Shown here piece after piece: positions 40,796-50,248 of a stretch of 64,000 nt of DNA. Each line of letters starts with the position of its first letter. Position 1 is the first letter of the stretch. Location: assembly GCF_008632335.1 (NCBI RefSeq), contig NZ_VWXX01000006.1, positions 1-64,000 of the forward strand. Direction: 5' to 3'. A program made the translations under genes and the position numbers. This DNA is from Thiohalocapsa marina (GTDB lineage: Bacteria; Pseudomonadota; Gammaproteobacteria; Chromatiales; Chromatiaceae). Below the pieces are notes generated by a model, which worked only from the letters and a program-made list of their open reading frames with translations, was not told the origin of the DNA and ran no database searches.

Positions 40796-42381
40796 GGAAC
40801 GGCTGTCCTTGGTTGAGTGTCCGCCGGGGATTCCCCCTGCAGCGATCGGTGCACCACCAGGTTGAACATGCGCATGGTCGCGCCGATGGCCGCGAAGACC
40901 TGGTTTGCGTGCACGCCCCGCGTCTTGAACGCGCCCTCAAGGCCGGGCTCGGCGGAGGTCCAGGTGATGGTGCATTCGGTCAGGGCGTCGGTGCGCCCCC
41001 CCTTGGGGATGCGTACCTCGTAGTCTGCCAGCCGCGGCAGCGTCAGGCCCTGCCGCCGGGTGATCTTGGCCAGGGCGTTGTTGAATGCGTCGAAGCCGCC
41101 GTTGCCGCTGCCCACGGCGGTCAGCGGCTCGCCGTGCAGGCAGATCTTGATGCTGGCGGTGGACTCCAGGCCGATGCTGCTGGACACCGAGCACGCCAGC
41201 AGTTGCGCATGGTCGTACTCGCTGCTCTCCAGCACCTCAGCGATGATGAAGGGCAGGTCCTCGACGGTGATGCTCTTTTTCGAGTCGCCGAGTTCGACGA
41301 TGCGCGCCAGCACCTTGCGCTGATTCTCGTCCGACAGACTGATGTCGAGCCGCTCCAGGTTCTTGGCCAGCGAGGCCTTGCCGCTGAGCTTGCCCAGGGC
41401 GTAGGTGCGGCGCCGGCTGAAGCGCTCCGGGCACAGCCGGGTCACGTAGAGTCCGCCCTTGTGGTCGCCGTCGGCATGGATGCCGGCGGTCTGGGTGAAG
41501 ACGTCTTCGCCGACGATGGGGGCGTTGTCGGCAATGCGCTTGCCGGAGAAGTACTGCACCAGCTCGCTGAGGCGGGCCAGATGGCCCTCGTCGATGCGCA
41601 GCTCCAGGCCGAGCTGGTCGCGCAGGTTGACCGCGACCTCCGCCAGCGAGGCGTTGCCGGCGCGCTCGCCCAGGCAGTTCACCGTGCAATGCACCGCTGC
41701 GGCCCCCGCCCGGGCGGCGGCCAGCACGTTGGCGGTGGCCAGGCCGTAGTCGTTGTGCGGATGAAAGTCGAAGCGGCAGTCCGGAAAACGGCGGATCATG
41801 TCGCCCATGGCGTCGAACACCCGTTCCGGGGTCATCACTCCCAGGGTGTCCGGCAGCATGAAGTGGTCGATGCCGGCCCCCTGCAGGGCCTCCATCAGGC
41901 CGTAGACATAGTCGGGCGCGTCGGCATAGCCGTTGGACCAGTCTTCCAGGTACAGGTTGACCCGAAGACCGCGCGCCCGGGCCAGCGCTACGTTGCGCCG
42001 TACGTCCTCGGCATGCACCGCCAGGGTCTTGCGCAACTGGGTATGGCAGTGCTTCTCGCTGCCCTTCGCCAGCAGGTTGATCACGCGGCCGCCGGCCCGG
42101 TCGATCCAGTCGATGCTGCGACCGTCGTCGACGAAGCCGAGCACCTCCACCCGGTCGTCCAGCTCCTTGTCCCGTGCCCAGTCGACGATGCGCGTCAGTG
42201 CCGCCTGTTCGCCGCGGGAGACCCGCGCGGAGGCCACCTCGATGCGATCCACCCGAACCTGTTCCAGCAACACCTTGGCGATGTTGACCTTTTCGTCTGG
42301 CGCAAAGGACACGCCCTGGGTCTGCTCGCCATCGCGCAGCGTGGTGTCGAGGATGCTGATGCGGCGCTGTCGCTGGGTCAT
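40792..42381 (-). CDS. cimA: (R)-citramalate synthase, Leptospira-type
   Basis: This 529-residue enzyme of the isopropylmalate synthase superfamily condenses acetyl-CoA with pyruvate to start the pyruvate route to isoleucine. The HMGL-like domain begins ILDTTLRDGEQTQGVSFAPDEK and has the metal motif DFHPHNDYG. A C-terminal LeuA-type regulatory domain follows from about residue 380. The segment VDRIEVASARVSRGE matches the Leptospira-type citramalate synthase more than LeuA. Its neighbour thrC, another isoleucine precursor gene, supports the call. Confidence 0.85.
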   Translation of the reverse strand: MTQRQRRISILDTTLRDGEQTQGVSFAPDEKVNIAKVLLEQVRVDRIEVASARVSRGEQAALTRIVDWARDKELDDRVEVLGFVDDGRSIDWIDRAGGRVINLLAKGSEKHCHTQLRKTLAVHAEDVRRNVALARARGLRVNLYLEDWSNGYADAPDYVYGLMEALQGAGIDHFMLPDTLGVMTPERVFDAMGDMIRRFPDCRFDFHPHNDYGLATANVLAAARAGAAAVHCTVNCLGERAGNASLAEVAVNLRDQLGLELRIDEGHLARLSELVQYFSGKRIADNAPIVGEDVFTQTAGIHADGDHKGGLYVTRLCPERFSRRRTYALGKLSGKASLAKNLERLDISLSDENQRKVLARIVELGDSKKSITVEDLPFIIAEVLESSEYDHAQLLACSVSSSIGLESTASIKICLHGEPLTAVGSGNGGFDAFNNALAKITRRQGLTLPRLADYEVRIPKGGRTDALTECTITWTSAEPGLEGAFKTRGVHANQVFAAIGATMRMFNLVVHRSLQGESPADTQPRTAVP

Positions 42382-42405
42382 GGTGCGAGGGTCATGGTTC
42401 GGCGG

Positions 42406-43794
42406 TCAGGGTGCAACAGTCAGGGTCGCACGCATGTGCTCGGCCACGGCGCCCGCGTCGGCGTCCAGCTCGGCGCAGCGCGTGGCCTTGTCCATCAGCC
42501 CCTGCAGCGACGGCGGCGGCGGTGCCTCCCGGCCGATGGCCTCGCTGACCGCCTCGTTGAACTTGGCCGGATGCGCGGTGGCGAGCACCACGGCGTCGGC
42601 GTGGTCCGCGGCGGCGCGGGCGCCGACGGCGGTGTGCGGGCAGAGGATGTAGCCGCTGGCGGCATGGGTCTCGCGGATCTGCGCCAGGGTGTCGGCGTCG
42701 GAGACGGCCCGGGCGGCGAAGTCCGCCTGCACCTGCTGCAGCCGATCTGCACCCACCCGCAACCGGCCGTGCTGCTCCAGGTCCGCCAGCAGCGCGCGCA
42801 CCGCGGCGGTGTCCTGGTCCATCAGGTAGTAAAGATAGCGCTCGAAATTGGACGCGATCTGGATGTCCATGGCCGGGCTCAGGGTATGGAACACCTCACC
42901 CTTGGCGTAGCTGCCGGTGTCGACGAACCGGGTCAGGATGTCGTTGCGGTTGGTGGCGATGATCAGCCGCTCCACCGGCAGTCCCATGCGCCGGGCCAGG
43001 AAGCCGGCGAATACGTCGCCGAAGTTGCCGGTGGGCACCGAGAAGCTGACCCGCCGCTCCGGGTCGCCGTGGCTGATCCGGCCCCAAGCGTAAAAATAGT
43101 AGACCGTCTGGGCCAGGATGCGCACCCAGTTGATGGAATTGACCGCGCCCAGGTGATAGCGGCGCTTGAAGTCCAGGTCGTTGAACAGTGTCTTGACGAC
43201 GCGCTGGGCATCGTCGAAGGTGCCGCGCACGGCGATGTTGTGCACGTTCGCGTCCAGCACAGAGGTCATCTGCCGCTCCTGTATCGGTGACACGCGGCCC
43301 TTGGGATGCAGGATGAAGATGTTGATGCGCTGCTTGCCGCGAACGCCGTAGATGGCGGCGGAGCCGGTGTCGCCAGAGGTCGCGCCGAGGATGTTCAGCT
43401 CGCCGCCGTCGCGCTGCAGCAGATACTCGAAGAGGTTGCCGAGGAACTGCAGTGCCACGTCCTTGAACGCCGCCGTGGGGCCGTGGAACAGCTCCAGGTA
43501 GCGCCGTCCGCCGGCCTCGTGCAGGGGCGTCACCTCGGGGTGCGAAAAGCCGGCATAGGACCGCTCCACCAGGTCGACCAGGTCCGCGCGAGGGATCTCG
43601 TCGCCGACAAAGGGCGCGAACAGCTCCACCGCCAGATCCTGGAAGCGCAGGGTCGCCAGTTCCCGCAGCCGGTCTGGGCCGAACCGGGGCAGGGACTCGG
43701 GCACAAGCAGGCCGCCGTCGGTGCCGAGGCCCATCATGACCGCTTCTGCAAAGCCAATGGATGTCACGCCGCCGCGTGTGCTGAGGTACTTCAT
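42406..43794 (-). CDS. thrC: threonine synthase
   Basis: This 462-residue PLP enzyme converts phosphohomoserine to threonine. The PLP lysine is in GPTAAFKDVALQFLGN. GATSGDTGSAAIYGV and FSVPTGNFGDVFAGFLARRMG follow the family. The length fits the long gammaproteobacterial/yeast-type class. It is transcribed ahead of cimA with a 24-base gap. Confidence 0.96.
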   Translation of the reverse strand: MKYLSTRGGVTSIGFAEAVMMGLGTDGGLLVPESLPRFGPDRLRELATLRFQDLAVELFAPFVGDEIPRADLVDLVERSYAGFSHPEVTPLHEAGGRRYLELFHGPTAAFKDVALQFLGNLFEYLLQRDGGELNILGATSGDTGSAAIYGVRGKQRINIFILHPKGRVSPIQERQMTSVLDANVHNIAVRGTFDDAQRVVKTLFNDLDFKRRYHLGAVNSINWVRILAQTVYYFYAWGRISHGDPERRVSFSVPTGNFGDVFAGFLARRMGLPVERLIIATNRNDILTRFVDTGSYAKGEVFHTLSPAMDIQIASNFERYLYYLMDQDTAAVRALLADLEQHGRLRVGADRLQQVQADFAARAVSDADTLAQIRETHAASGYILCPHTAVGARAAADHADAVVLATAHPAKFNEAVSEAIGREAPPPPSLQGLMDKATRCAELDADAGAVAEHMRATLTVAP

Positions 43795-44356
43795 GGTGGT
43801 GTTGCCGGCCGTTGACGCGGCTCAGGGCCGCTGATTCAGGCCGCCAAGGTAGTCAAAACGCCGACGGCTCGCAAGGGAAACACTGATTTATTCGGTGTTT
43901 CCCGCGCATTCCGGGCGCCCCGCAAGCGAAACGGCCGGCGAGGCCGGACCTGGCCCGACATTCGGGGCGATCGTATTCGAAACGGGCACGATTTTTCTGC
44001 GCTGATCGCCGGCCGCCAGCACCGGCGCACCGGCGTGGTGCAGCAGCAACGCGGGGTTGCACCGGGTTTGCCGCCGCTGCAGTCACAACCACACACTGTC
44101 GCTTTAACGCATTGTGATGCACATCGGTGCCTGCGTTGACCCTGCGCATCGCATCCGGTCTGTGCGTTCGGCCGCGTTCCAGCGTTGACAGGGGCTTGTG
44201 GTGCGCAAGACAATGCGCCACCGTCCCAGGTCCGGCCGCCCGGTCGACCCGGGGCGCGAATCACAAAAACCGAGGGATTCGCTGCACAACAGCACGCATG
44301 CATTCCCGCTCTCCGCCTCCACCCTATCGCCTGTCTCAGAGGGAGGGACATCAACG
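43795..44356. other. gene-free divergent region with REP-like hairpin
   Basis: These 562 bases separate thrC from the symporter genes. The hairpin at 43875-43903 is listed apart. The rest has open frames in several phases but none with a ribosome site or recognisable protein. Promoters for both divergent transcripts should be here; I could not place them with confidence. Confidence 0.6.
43875..43903. repeat. REP-like hairpin GGGAAACAC/GTGTTTCCC
   Basis: A perfect 9-bp stem (43875-43883 and 43895-43903) encloses the 11-base loop TGATTTATTCG. The same loop occurs at 11629-11639 with a GC-changed stem. The loop is constant while the paired bases change together, which points to a structured repeat family. 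Confidence 0.75.
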
Positions 44357-44614
44357 GTGACACCTGACAATCGCGCTGCCTACTGGAAGTCGAACCTCCG
44401 ACTTCTTGCCATCTTGTTAATTTTCTGGTTTGTCGTTCCCTTCGTGTTCGGCATCATCCTGGTCGAGCCGCTCAACACCATCCAGCTCGGCGGCTACCCG
44501 CTGGGATTCTGGTTCGCACAGCAAGGTTCGATCTACGTCTTCCTCGTTATCATCTTCGTCTACGCCCGCAGCATGAGCCGGCTGGACAAGAAATTCGATG
44601 TCGACGAGAGCTAA
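44357..44614 (+). CDS. DUF4212 small symporter subunit
   Basis: This 85-residue membrane protein has two helices (FWFVVPFVFGIILVEPLN and FWFAQQGSIYVFLVIIFVYA). It is the DUF4212 small subunit that accompanies a class of sodium:solute symporters; the large subunit gene follows 12 bases later. The GTG start at 44357 has GGGAGGG ahead. Confidence 0.88.
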   Translation: MTPDNRAAYWKSNLRLLAILLIFWFVVPFVFGIILVEPLNTIQLGGYPLGFWFAQQGSIYVFLVIIFVYARSMSRLDKKFDVDES

Positions 44615-44626
44615 GGAGCAGCCATC

Positions 44627-46426
44627 ATGACCAATCTCGATATCTGGACCTATTCGGTCGTCGGCTTTACCTTTGCCATGTACATCGGTATCGCCATCTG
44701 GGCGCGCGCCGGCAGCACCGGCGAGTTCTACGTGGCGGGTGGCGGCGTTCACCCCGTGGCCAACGGCATGGCCACCGGCGCGGACTGGATGTCCGCGGCA
44801 TCCTTCATCTCCATGGCCGGCCTGATCGCCTTCAACGGCTACGGCGCGTCGGTCTTCCTGATGGGCTGGACCGGCGGCTACGTGCTGCTGGCCCTGCTGC
44901 TTGCACCTTACCTGCGCAAGTTCGGCAAGTTCACGGTGCCGGAGTTCATCGGTGACCGCTACTATTCGCAGACGGCCCGCATCGTGGCGGTCATCTGCCT
45001 GATCCTGGCCTCCATCACCTATGTCATCGGCCAGATGAAGGGCATCGGTGTCGCCTTCTCCCGCTTCCTGGAGACCTCCTACGAGATGGGTCTCTACATC
45101 GGCATGGGCATCGTCGCCATCTACGCCGTGCTCGGCGGCATGAAGGGCATCACCTACACCCAGATCGCCCAGTACGTGGTGCTGATCCTGGCCTACACCA
45201 TCCCGGCCATCTTCATCTCCCTCAGCCTCACCGGCAACCCGGTCCCGCAGATCGGTCTCGGCGGTTCCTATGCCCCGGGCGGCGGCGAAATGAGCCTGCT
45301 CGCCAAGCTGGACCAGGTGGTCACCGACCTGGGCTTCAAGGAGTACACCACCCAGGTCATGGGCAGCTCGTTGAACATGTTTGCCTACACCCTGTCGCTG
45401 ATGATCGGCACCGCGGGCCTGCCGCACGTCATCATCCGCTTCTTCACCGTGCCCAAGGTGCGTGACGCCCGCTACTCCGCCGGCTGGGCGCTGGTCTTCA
45501 TCGCCCTGCTGTACACCACCGCCCCGGCGGTTGGCGCCATGGCGCGTCTGAACCTGATGGATACCATCCAGGTCGGCCCCATCGGTTCCGAAGAAGGCAA
45601 CCTGCTGTACGCGGATCGTCCGGAGTGGTTCAAGAAGTGGGAGGCCACCGGTCTGCTGCAGTTTGAGGACAAGAACGACGACGGCCGCATCCAGTACTAC
45701 AACGACCAGAACGAGGCGTTTGCCGAGAAGGCCGAATCCTTCGGCTGGAAGGGCAACGAGATGGTCAAGGTCGACCGCGACATCATGGTGCTGGCCAACC
45801 CCGAGATCGCCGGGCTGCCGAACTGGGTCATCGCGCTGGTCGTGGCTGGTGGCCTCGCCGCCGCGCTGTCCACCGCCGCCGGTCTGCTGCTGGCCATCTC
45901 CTCGGCCATCTCCCACGACCTGCTGAAGGGTGTGTTCATGCCGCGGATCTCGGAAAAGGCTGAGCTGAACGCCGGACGTCTGTCCATGGTCGGCGCCATC
46001 CTGGTGGCGGGCTACCTGGGCTTGAATCCGCCCGGGTTCGCGGCGGGTACCGTGGCCATCGCCTTCGGCCTGGCGGCCGCGAGTATCTTCCCGGCCCTGA
46101 TGATGGGCATCTTCATGAAGAGGATGAACAACGCCGGCGCCATCGCGGGCATGATCGCCGGCATCGGCGTGACCCTGCTGTACGTGTTCCAGCACAAGGG
46201 CATCTTCTTCATCCCGGGCACCAGCTTCCTGGCACCTGAGATGGGCATGGGTGCGGACTGGTTCTTCGGCATCTCGCCGAACGCCTTCGGGGTGGTCGGC
46301 GCCGCGGTCAACTTCGGCGTCGCCTTCATCGTGGCAGCCGTCACCGCCCCACCGCCGGAGCACATCCAGCACCTGGTCGAGGACGTGCGCGTCCCGCGTG
46401 GTGCCGGTGAGGCCGTGGGCCACTGA
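44627..46426 (+). CDS. sodium:solute symporter (acetate-type, VC_2705-like)
   Basis: This 599-residue SSS-family carrier has about 13 helices. ATGADWMSAASFISMAGLIAFNGY and YVIGQMKGIGVAFSRFLE are characteristic of the ActP-like branch, which moves acetate or similar small organic acids with Na+. A hydrophilic insert of about 60 residues (ADRPEWFKKWEATGLL, DKNDDGRIQYYND) is typical of the DUF4212-linked subfamily. Acetate uptake would suit the acetyl-CoA synthetase at 62754, but that link is inference. Confidence 0.9.
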   Translation: MTNLDIWTYSVVGFTFAMYIGIAIWARAGSTGEFYVAGGGVHPVANGMATGADWMSAASFISMAGLIAFNGYGASVFLMGWTGGYVLLALLLAPYLRKFGKFTVPEFIGDRYYSQTARIVAVICLILASITYVIGQMKGIGVAFSRFLETSYEMGLYIGMGIVAIYAVLGGMKGITYTQIAQYVVLILAYTIPAIFISLSLTGNPVPQIGLGGSYAPGGGEMSLLAKLDQVVTDLGFKEYTTQVMGSSLNMFAYTLSLMIGTAGLPHVIIRFFTVPKVRDARYSAGWALVFIALLYTTAPAVGAMARLNLMDTIQVGPIGSEEGNLLYADRPEWFKKWEATGLLQFEDKNDDGRIQYYNDQNEAFAEKAESFGWKGNEMVKVDRDIMVLANPEIAGLPNWVIALVVAGGLAAALSTAAGLLLAISSAISHDLLKGVFMPRISEKAELNAGRLSMVGAILVAGYLGLNPPGFAAGTVAIAFGLAAASIFPALMMGIFMKRMNNAGAIAGMIAGIGVTLLYVFQHKGIFFIPGTSFLAPEMGMGADWFFGISPNAFGVVGAAVNFGVAFIVAAVTAPPPEHIQHLVEDVRVPRGAGEAVGH

Positions 46427-46446
46427 TCGAAGCCCTTCAAGGCGCA

Positions 46447-46477
46447 TGGTGTTCGGCCCGTCGCGGTCCGAACACCA
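46447..46477 (+). other. perfect inverted repeat after the symporter gene
   Basis: TGGTGTTCGG (46447-46456) pairs with CCGAACACCA (46468-46477), a perfect 10-bp stem with an 11-base loop. It lies between the symporter stop and the terminator at 46512. No T-run follows it. Confidence 0.55.
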
Positions 46478-46511
46478 CCGCGCCCCAGGGTCGGCCCCGA
46501 CCCCAGCCTTC

Positions 46512-46536
46512 AGCCCCGCACCCGCGGGGCTTTTTA
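46512..46536 (+). terminator. Rho-independent terminator of the symporter genes
   Basis: The perfect 8-bp stem AGCCCCGC/GCGGGGCT (46512-46519 and 46524-46531) with a 4-base loop runs into TTTTT. Confidence 0.85.
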
Positions 46537-46669
46537 TTGGGCCGATTGCGGCCACGACCGGCCACTCACCACAAGCTGGCCATTGTTTGCCACTTCCGGC
46601 TGCCTTGCCCCCGCGTTTGCGGTATCGTTGACTCCCAGAGCCGAGGGCCACCATTCACACGAGGTTGAG

Positions 46670-48535
46670 ATGGACGTCGAGTTGATCGAGATACGTGACT
46701 TCCTGGCAAGTCATGCCCCTTTCGAGTTCCTGCCCGAGGAGACCCTCGACGTCCTGCCGAAAAAGCTCGCGGTGCGCTACTTGCGCCGTGGCACCGCATT
46801 CCCGCCGCGGGACGACGAACAGCCCAGTCTCTACCTGCTGCGCCGCGGCGCCGTCGACCTGCGCGACGCGGAGGGTAACCTGGTGGGCAAACTGGCAGAG
46901 GGCGACATCTGCCCGTCGGTGTGTCATCCGGACGATCCGCGGATGCAGATGGCCGGCCAGACCTCCGAGGATACCCTCGCGTACCTGCTGCCCTGCGCCG
47001 AACTGCAACGGCTGCGGGAGCGGCACCCGGAGTTTGCCGAGCATTTCGACGACTCCGTGTCCAAGCGCCTGCGCAAGGCGCTGGAAAGCATCAAGCAGGA
47101 CAGCGAGGGCACCACCGCGCTGATGACCGTGCAGGTGCGCGACCTGCTGGCCCGCGATCTCGTCAGCGCAGCGCCGGACACCAGCATCCAGGAGGCCGCC
47201 GGTATCATGAGCCGGGCGGGCTGCTCGTCGCTGGTGATCCTGGACGGCGAGCGGCTGGCGGGCATCGTCACCGACCGCGATCTGCGCAACCGCTGCCTGG
47301 CAGCGGGCGTGTCGCCGACGGAACCGGTCAGCCGCATCATGACCGAAAAGCTGGAGACCATCGGCGCCGGCACCCTGGGTTTCCAGGCCCTGATCACCAT
47401 GACCCGGCTCAACGTGCATCACCTGCCGGTGCTCGACGGCGGCAATGTGATGGGCATGCTGTCCACCTCTGACCTGGTGCGGGTGCAGAGCGCCAACTCC
47501 ATCTACCTGGTAGGCGACGTGCGCCGGGCGGAGAACACCGAGACCCTGGCCGCCATCAGCGGCAAGGTATCGGAACTGCAGGTGCAACTGGTGGCCTCCG
47601 GTGCCACCGCGGACCAGATCGGCCAGGCAGTCAGCGCGGTGACCGACGCCATCACCCTGCGCCTGTTGCAACTGGCCGAGGCGGAACTGGGGCCGCCGCC
47701 GGTGCCCTATTGCTGGATGGCTGGCGGATCCCAGGCGCGGCGCGAGCAGTCGTCGCACTCCGACCAGGACAACGCCCTGCTCATCGCCGATCACATGAAG
47801 CCGGAGGACGATGCCTACTTTGCCGCGCTGGCGCGCAAGGTCAACGACGGCCTGCATGCCTGCGGCTACATCTACTGCCCCGGCGACGTCATGGCCAGCA
47901 ACCCCAAATGGCGCCAGCCGTTGCGCATCTGGACCAAGTACTTCAACACCTGGACCAAGAAGCCGGAGCCGATGGCGCTGATGCTGTCCAGCGTGTTCTT
48001 CGATCTGCGTGCCATCCACGACCCGGAAGGCCTGTTCGACGAGCTGCAGGAGCGCGTGCTCAAACTGTCCAAGGCCGACCGGATCTTCATCGCCTACATG
48101 GCCGCCAACGCCCTCAAGCACCGCCCGCCATTGGGCTTCTTCCGCAAGTTCGTGCTGATCCATGGCGGCGACCACGACCAGACCTTCGACATCAAGCACC
48201 GCGGCGTCGTGCCCATCGTCGATCTGGCGCGGGTCTATGCCCTGTCCGCCGGCCTGAGCCAGACCAATACCCTGGAGCGCCTGAAGGCCGCGGCCGCGGA
48301 GGGGGCCCTGAGCAAGGACGGCGGCGCCAATCTGGTGGATGCGGCGGAGTTCATCGGCACCCTGCGCATGCGCCACCAGGCGCAGCAGCTCAAGCGCGGC
48401 CAGAAGGCGGACAATTTCCTGTCGCCGGATGACCTGTCGCCGCTGGAGCGCGGGCACCTGAAAGACGCCTTCTCGCTGATCAACACCATGCAGGAGTCCC
48501 TTGGTCAGCGCTATCAGGCGGGACGCTTCACCTGA
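46670..48535 (+). CDS. cNMP-binding / CBS / DUF294 nucleotidyltransferase-like regulator
   Basis: This 621-residue protein has a cyclic-nucleotide-type sensor domain (about residues 10-130) and a CBS pair (about 150-275; VRDLLARDLVSAAPDTSIQEAA and RIMTEKLETIGAG). A DUF294 nucleotidyltransferase-like domain follows with GGSQARREQSSHSDQDNAL, then a substrate-binding C-domain. It resembles GlnD-like signal-transfer enzymes. Genes of this type commonly stand by DUF4212-linked symporters and a DnaQ-like exonuclease, as here, so it may regulate the transporter. Confidence 0.85.
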   Translation: MDVELIEIRDFLASHAPFEFLPEETLDVLPKKLAVRYLRRGTAFPPRDDEQPSLYLLRRGAVDLRDAEGNLVGKLAEGDICPSVCHPDDPRMQMAGQTSEDTLAYLLPCAELQRLRERHPEFAEHFDDSVSKRLRKALESIKQDSEGTTALMTVQVRDLLARDLVSAAPDTSIQEAAGIMSRAGCSSLVILDGERLAGIVTDRDLRNRCLAAGVSPTEPVSRIMTEKLETIGAGTLGFQALITMTRLNVHHLPVLDGGNVMGMLSTSDLVRVQSANSIYLVGDVRRAENTETLAAISGKVSELQVQLVASGATADQIGQAVSAVTDAITLRLLQLAEAELGPPPVPYCWMAGGSQARREQSSHSDQDNALLIADHMKPEDDAYFAALARKVNDGLHACGYIYCPGDVMASNPKWRQPLRIWTKYFNTWTKKPEPMALMLSSVFFDLRAIHDPEGLFDELQERVLKLSKADRIFIAYMAANALKHRPPLGFFRKFVLIHGGDHDQTFDIKHRGVVPIVDLARVYALSAGLSQTNTLERLKAAAAEGALSKDGGANLVDAAEFIGTLRMRHQAQQLKRGQKADNFLSPDDLSPLERGHLKDAFSLINTMQESLGQRYQAGRFT

Positions 48536-48536
48536 C

Positions 48537-49226
48537 ATGGCCGACCTGGCGTCGGGACTGCTGCTGGACTGGCGTCGGCGCTGGCGCCTGCGCAAGCAGC
48601 CGCCGGGGCCGCTGTGCGACTACCTGTCCAGGCCCTTTCCGTCGCCGCGCACGGACTACCGCGAGGTGGAGTATGTCGCGGTGGATCTGGAGACAACGGG
48701 CCTCAACGCGCGCCGCGACCAGATCCTCAGCATCGGCTGGGTGGTGCTGAGCGGCACCCGCATCGACCTCTCCACCGCCAGCCATCGCCTGGTGCGGGTG
48801 CAGGGCGACATCCCGGCTGAGAGCGCCGTCATCCACCAGATCACCGACGATGTCGCCGCCACCGGTACGGACCTGGCAGCGGCGCTGCCGGAGTTCCTCT
48901 GCGCACTCAGCGGCCGGGTCATGATCGCCCACCATGCCCACGTGGAGCGCTGCTTTCTCGGCGCGGCCTGCAAACAGCTGTTCGGCGGCGGTCTGCTGGT
49001 GCCCACAGTGGATACCCAGGCCATTGCCCGGCGCATCCTCGAGCGTCGGCAGGTCGCCTTCAAGGCCTCGGATCTGCGGCTACATGCCCTGGGCGAGCGC
49101 TACAACCTGCCGCGCTACGGCGCCCACAATGCCCTCAGCGATGCTCTGGCTGCCGCCGAGCTGTTTCTGGCGGAGGCCGCCTATCGCGACAATGGCCGCG
49201 GCATGCCGCTGGGGGATTTCCTGTAG
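48537..49226 (+). CDS. DEDDh 3'-5' exonuclease (DnaQ-like)
   Basis: This 229-residue protein has the exonuclease motifs AVDLETTGLNARRDQILSIG (Exo I), a central HHAHVERCFL and HNALSDALAAAELF (Exo III with His, DEDDh type). It starts one base after the DUF294 protein stop, so the two are probably co-translated. It may proofread DNA or degrade RNA or nucleotides; it is not the main DnaQ by context. Confidence 0.87.
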   Translation: MADLASGLLLDWRRRWRLRKQPPGPLCDYLSRPFPSPRTDYREVEYVAVDLETTGLNARRDQILSIGWVVLSGTRIDLSTASHRLVRVQGDIPAESAVIHQITDDVAATGTDLAAALPEFLCALSGRVMIAHHAHVERCFLGAACKQLFGGGLLVPTVDTQAIARRILERRQVAFKASDLRLHALGERYNLPRYGAHNALSDALAAAELFLAEAAYRDNGRGMPLGDFL

Positions 49227-49262
49227 CGACGCCGCGTCGCCGGCTCGGGCCCGGGCGCGAAC

Positions 49263-50135
49263 TCAGTCTCCGGCCGGGTGCCGGCGGCCGGGGGCCAGGG
49301 ATTGGGTTCCGGCCCCGCGTCGTGCATAGGCGATGCCGAGCAACAGCGCCCCTGCCAGCAGCATCGGCAGCGTCAGCACCTGGCCCATGGTCAGCCAGTC
49401 GAAGGCGAGATAGCCGATGTGGGCGTCCGGCACGCGGACGAACTCCACCGCGAAGCGGAACACCCCGTAGAGCAGCAGGAACAGGCCGGTCACGGCCATC
49501 ATCGGCCGCGGACGCGACGAGAACCACCACAGCACCACGAACAGCACCAGGCCCTCCAGGCCCGCTTCGTACAGTTGCGACGCATGTACCGGCGGGCTCA
49601 GCACAGCGTCCGCGGGCAGCGCGACGCAGGCCTCCGGAAAGCGCGCGCAGGGCAGGCGCATGCCCCAGGCAAGGTCGGTGACATGCCCCCAGAGTTCACC
49701 GTTGATAAAGTTGCCGATGCGTCCGGCGAACAGCCCCAGGGGCACCAGCGGCGCGACGAAGTCGCCCACCTGGAACAGGCCCAGGTGGTGTTTGCGCGCG
49801 AACAGTGCCATGGCGATGGTCACGCCGATGAGCCCGCCGTGGAAGGACATGCCCCCCTGCCAGACCTTGAGCAGGTTGAGCGGGTTGTCCAGGATCTGAT
49901 CGAAGCCATAGAACAGCATGTAGCCGAGCCGGCCGCCGGCGATGACACCGATGACGCAGTAGAAGATCACGTCGTCCACCATGGCCGGGGTCCAGCCGGA
50001 GCCCGGACGCGACGCCCGCCAGCGACCCAGCAGCCAGGCGGCGGCAAAGCCGGCCAGGTACATCAGGCCGTACCAGTGGATTTGCAGCGGCCCCAGCGAG
50101 AGGGCGACGGGGTCGATGTCCGGGTAGGTCAGCAT
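49263..50135 (-). CDS. lgt: prolipoprotein diacylglyceryl transferase
   Basis: This 290-residue inner-membrane enzyme adds diacylglycerol to the lipobox cysteine of lipoproteins such as Pal. It has the signature [17 protein letters not shown], also [10 protein letters not shown] and [12 protein letters not shown], and seven membrane helices. It is convergent with the exonuclease gene. Confidence 0.96.
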   Translation of the reverse strand: MLTYPDIDPVALSLGPLQIHWYGLMYLAGFAAAWLLGRWRASRPGSGWTPAMVDDVIFYCVIGVIAGGRLGYMLFYGFDQILDNPLNLLKVWQGGMSFHGGLIGVTIAMALFARKHHLGLFQVGDFVAPLVPLGLFAGRIGNFINGELWGHVTDLAWGMRLPCARFPEACVALPADAVLSPPVHASQLYEAGLEGLVLFVVLWWFSSRPRPMMAVTGLFLLLYGVFRFAVEFVRVPDAHIGYLAFDWLTMGQVLTLPMLLAGALLLGIAYARRGAGTQSLAPGRRHPAGD

Positions 50136-50248
50136 GGTGAGAATCCGCTTGCAAGATCAAGAATCGTCTGTTTCCGTGGCTTGGCTGTCGGGCCGCCGGG
50201 AGACGCCCCGGGCCAGGGTCTGCGTCAGCGCTCCGTTCAGGGCCCGGT

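Noticed and set aside
40789-43290. Long plus-strand frame across cimA and thrC
   Set aside because: It is antisense to two clear enzymes with full family motifs; composition is typical of a shadow frame.
44098-44125. CRP-like site TTGTGATGCACATCGG upstream of the symporter
   Set aside because: Only the TGTGA half matches; the second half does not fit the palindrome.
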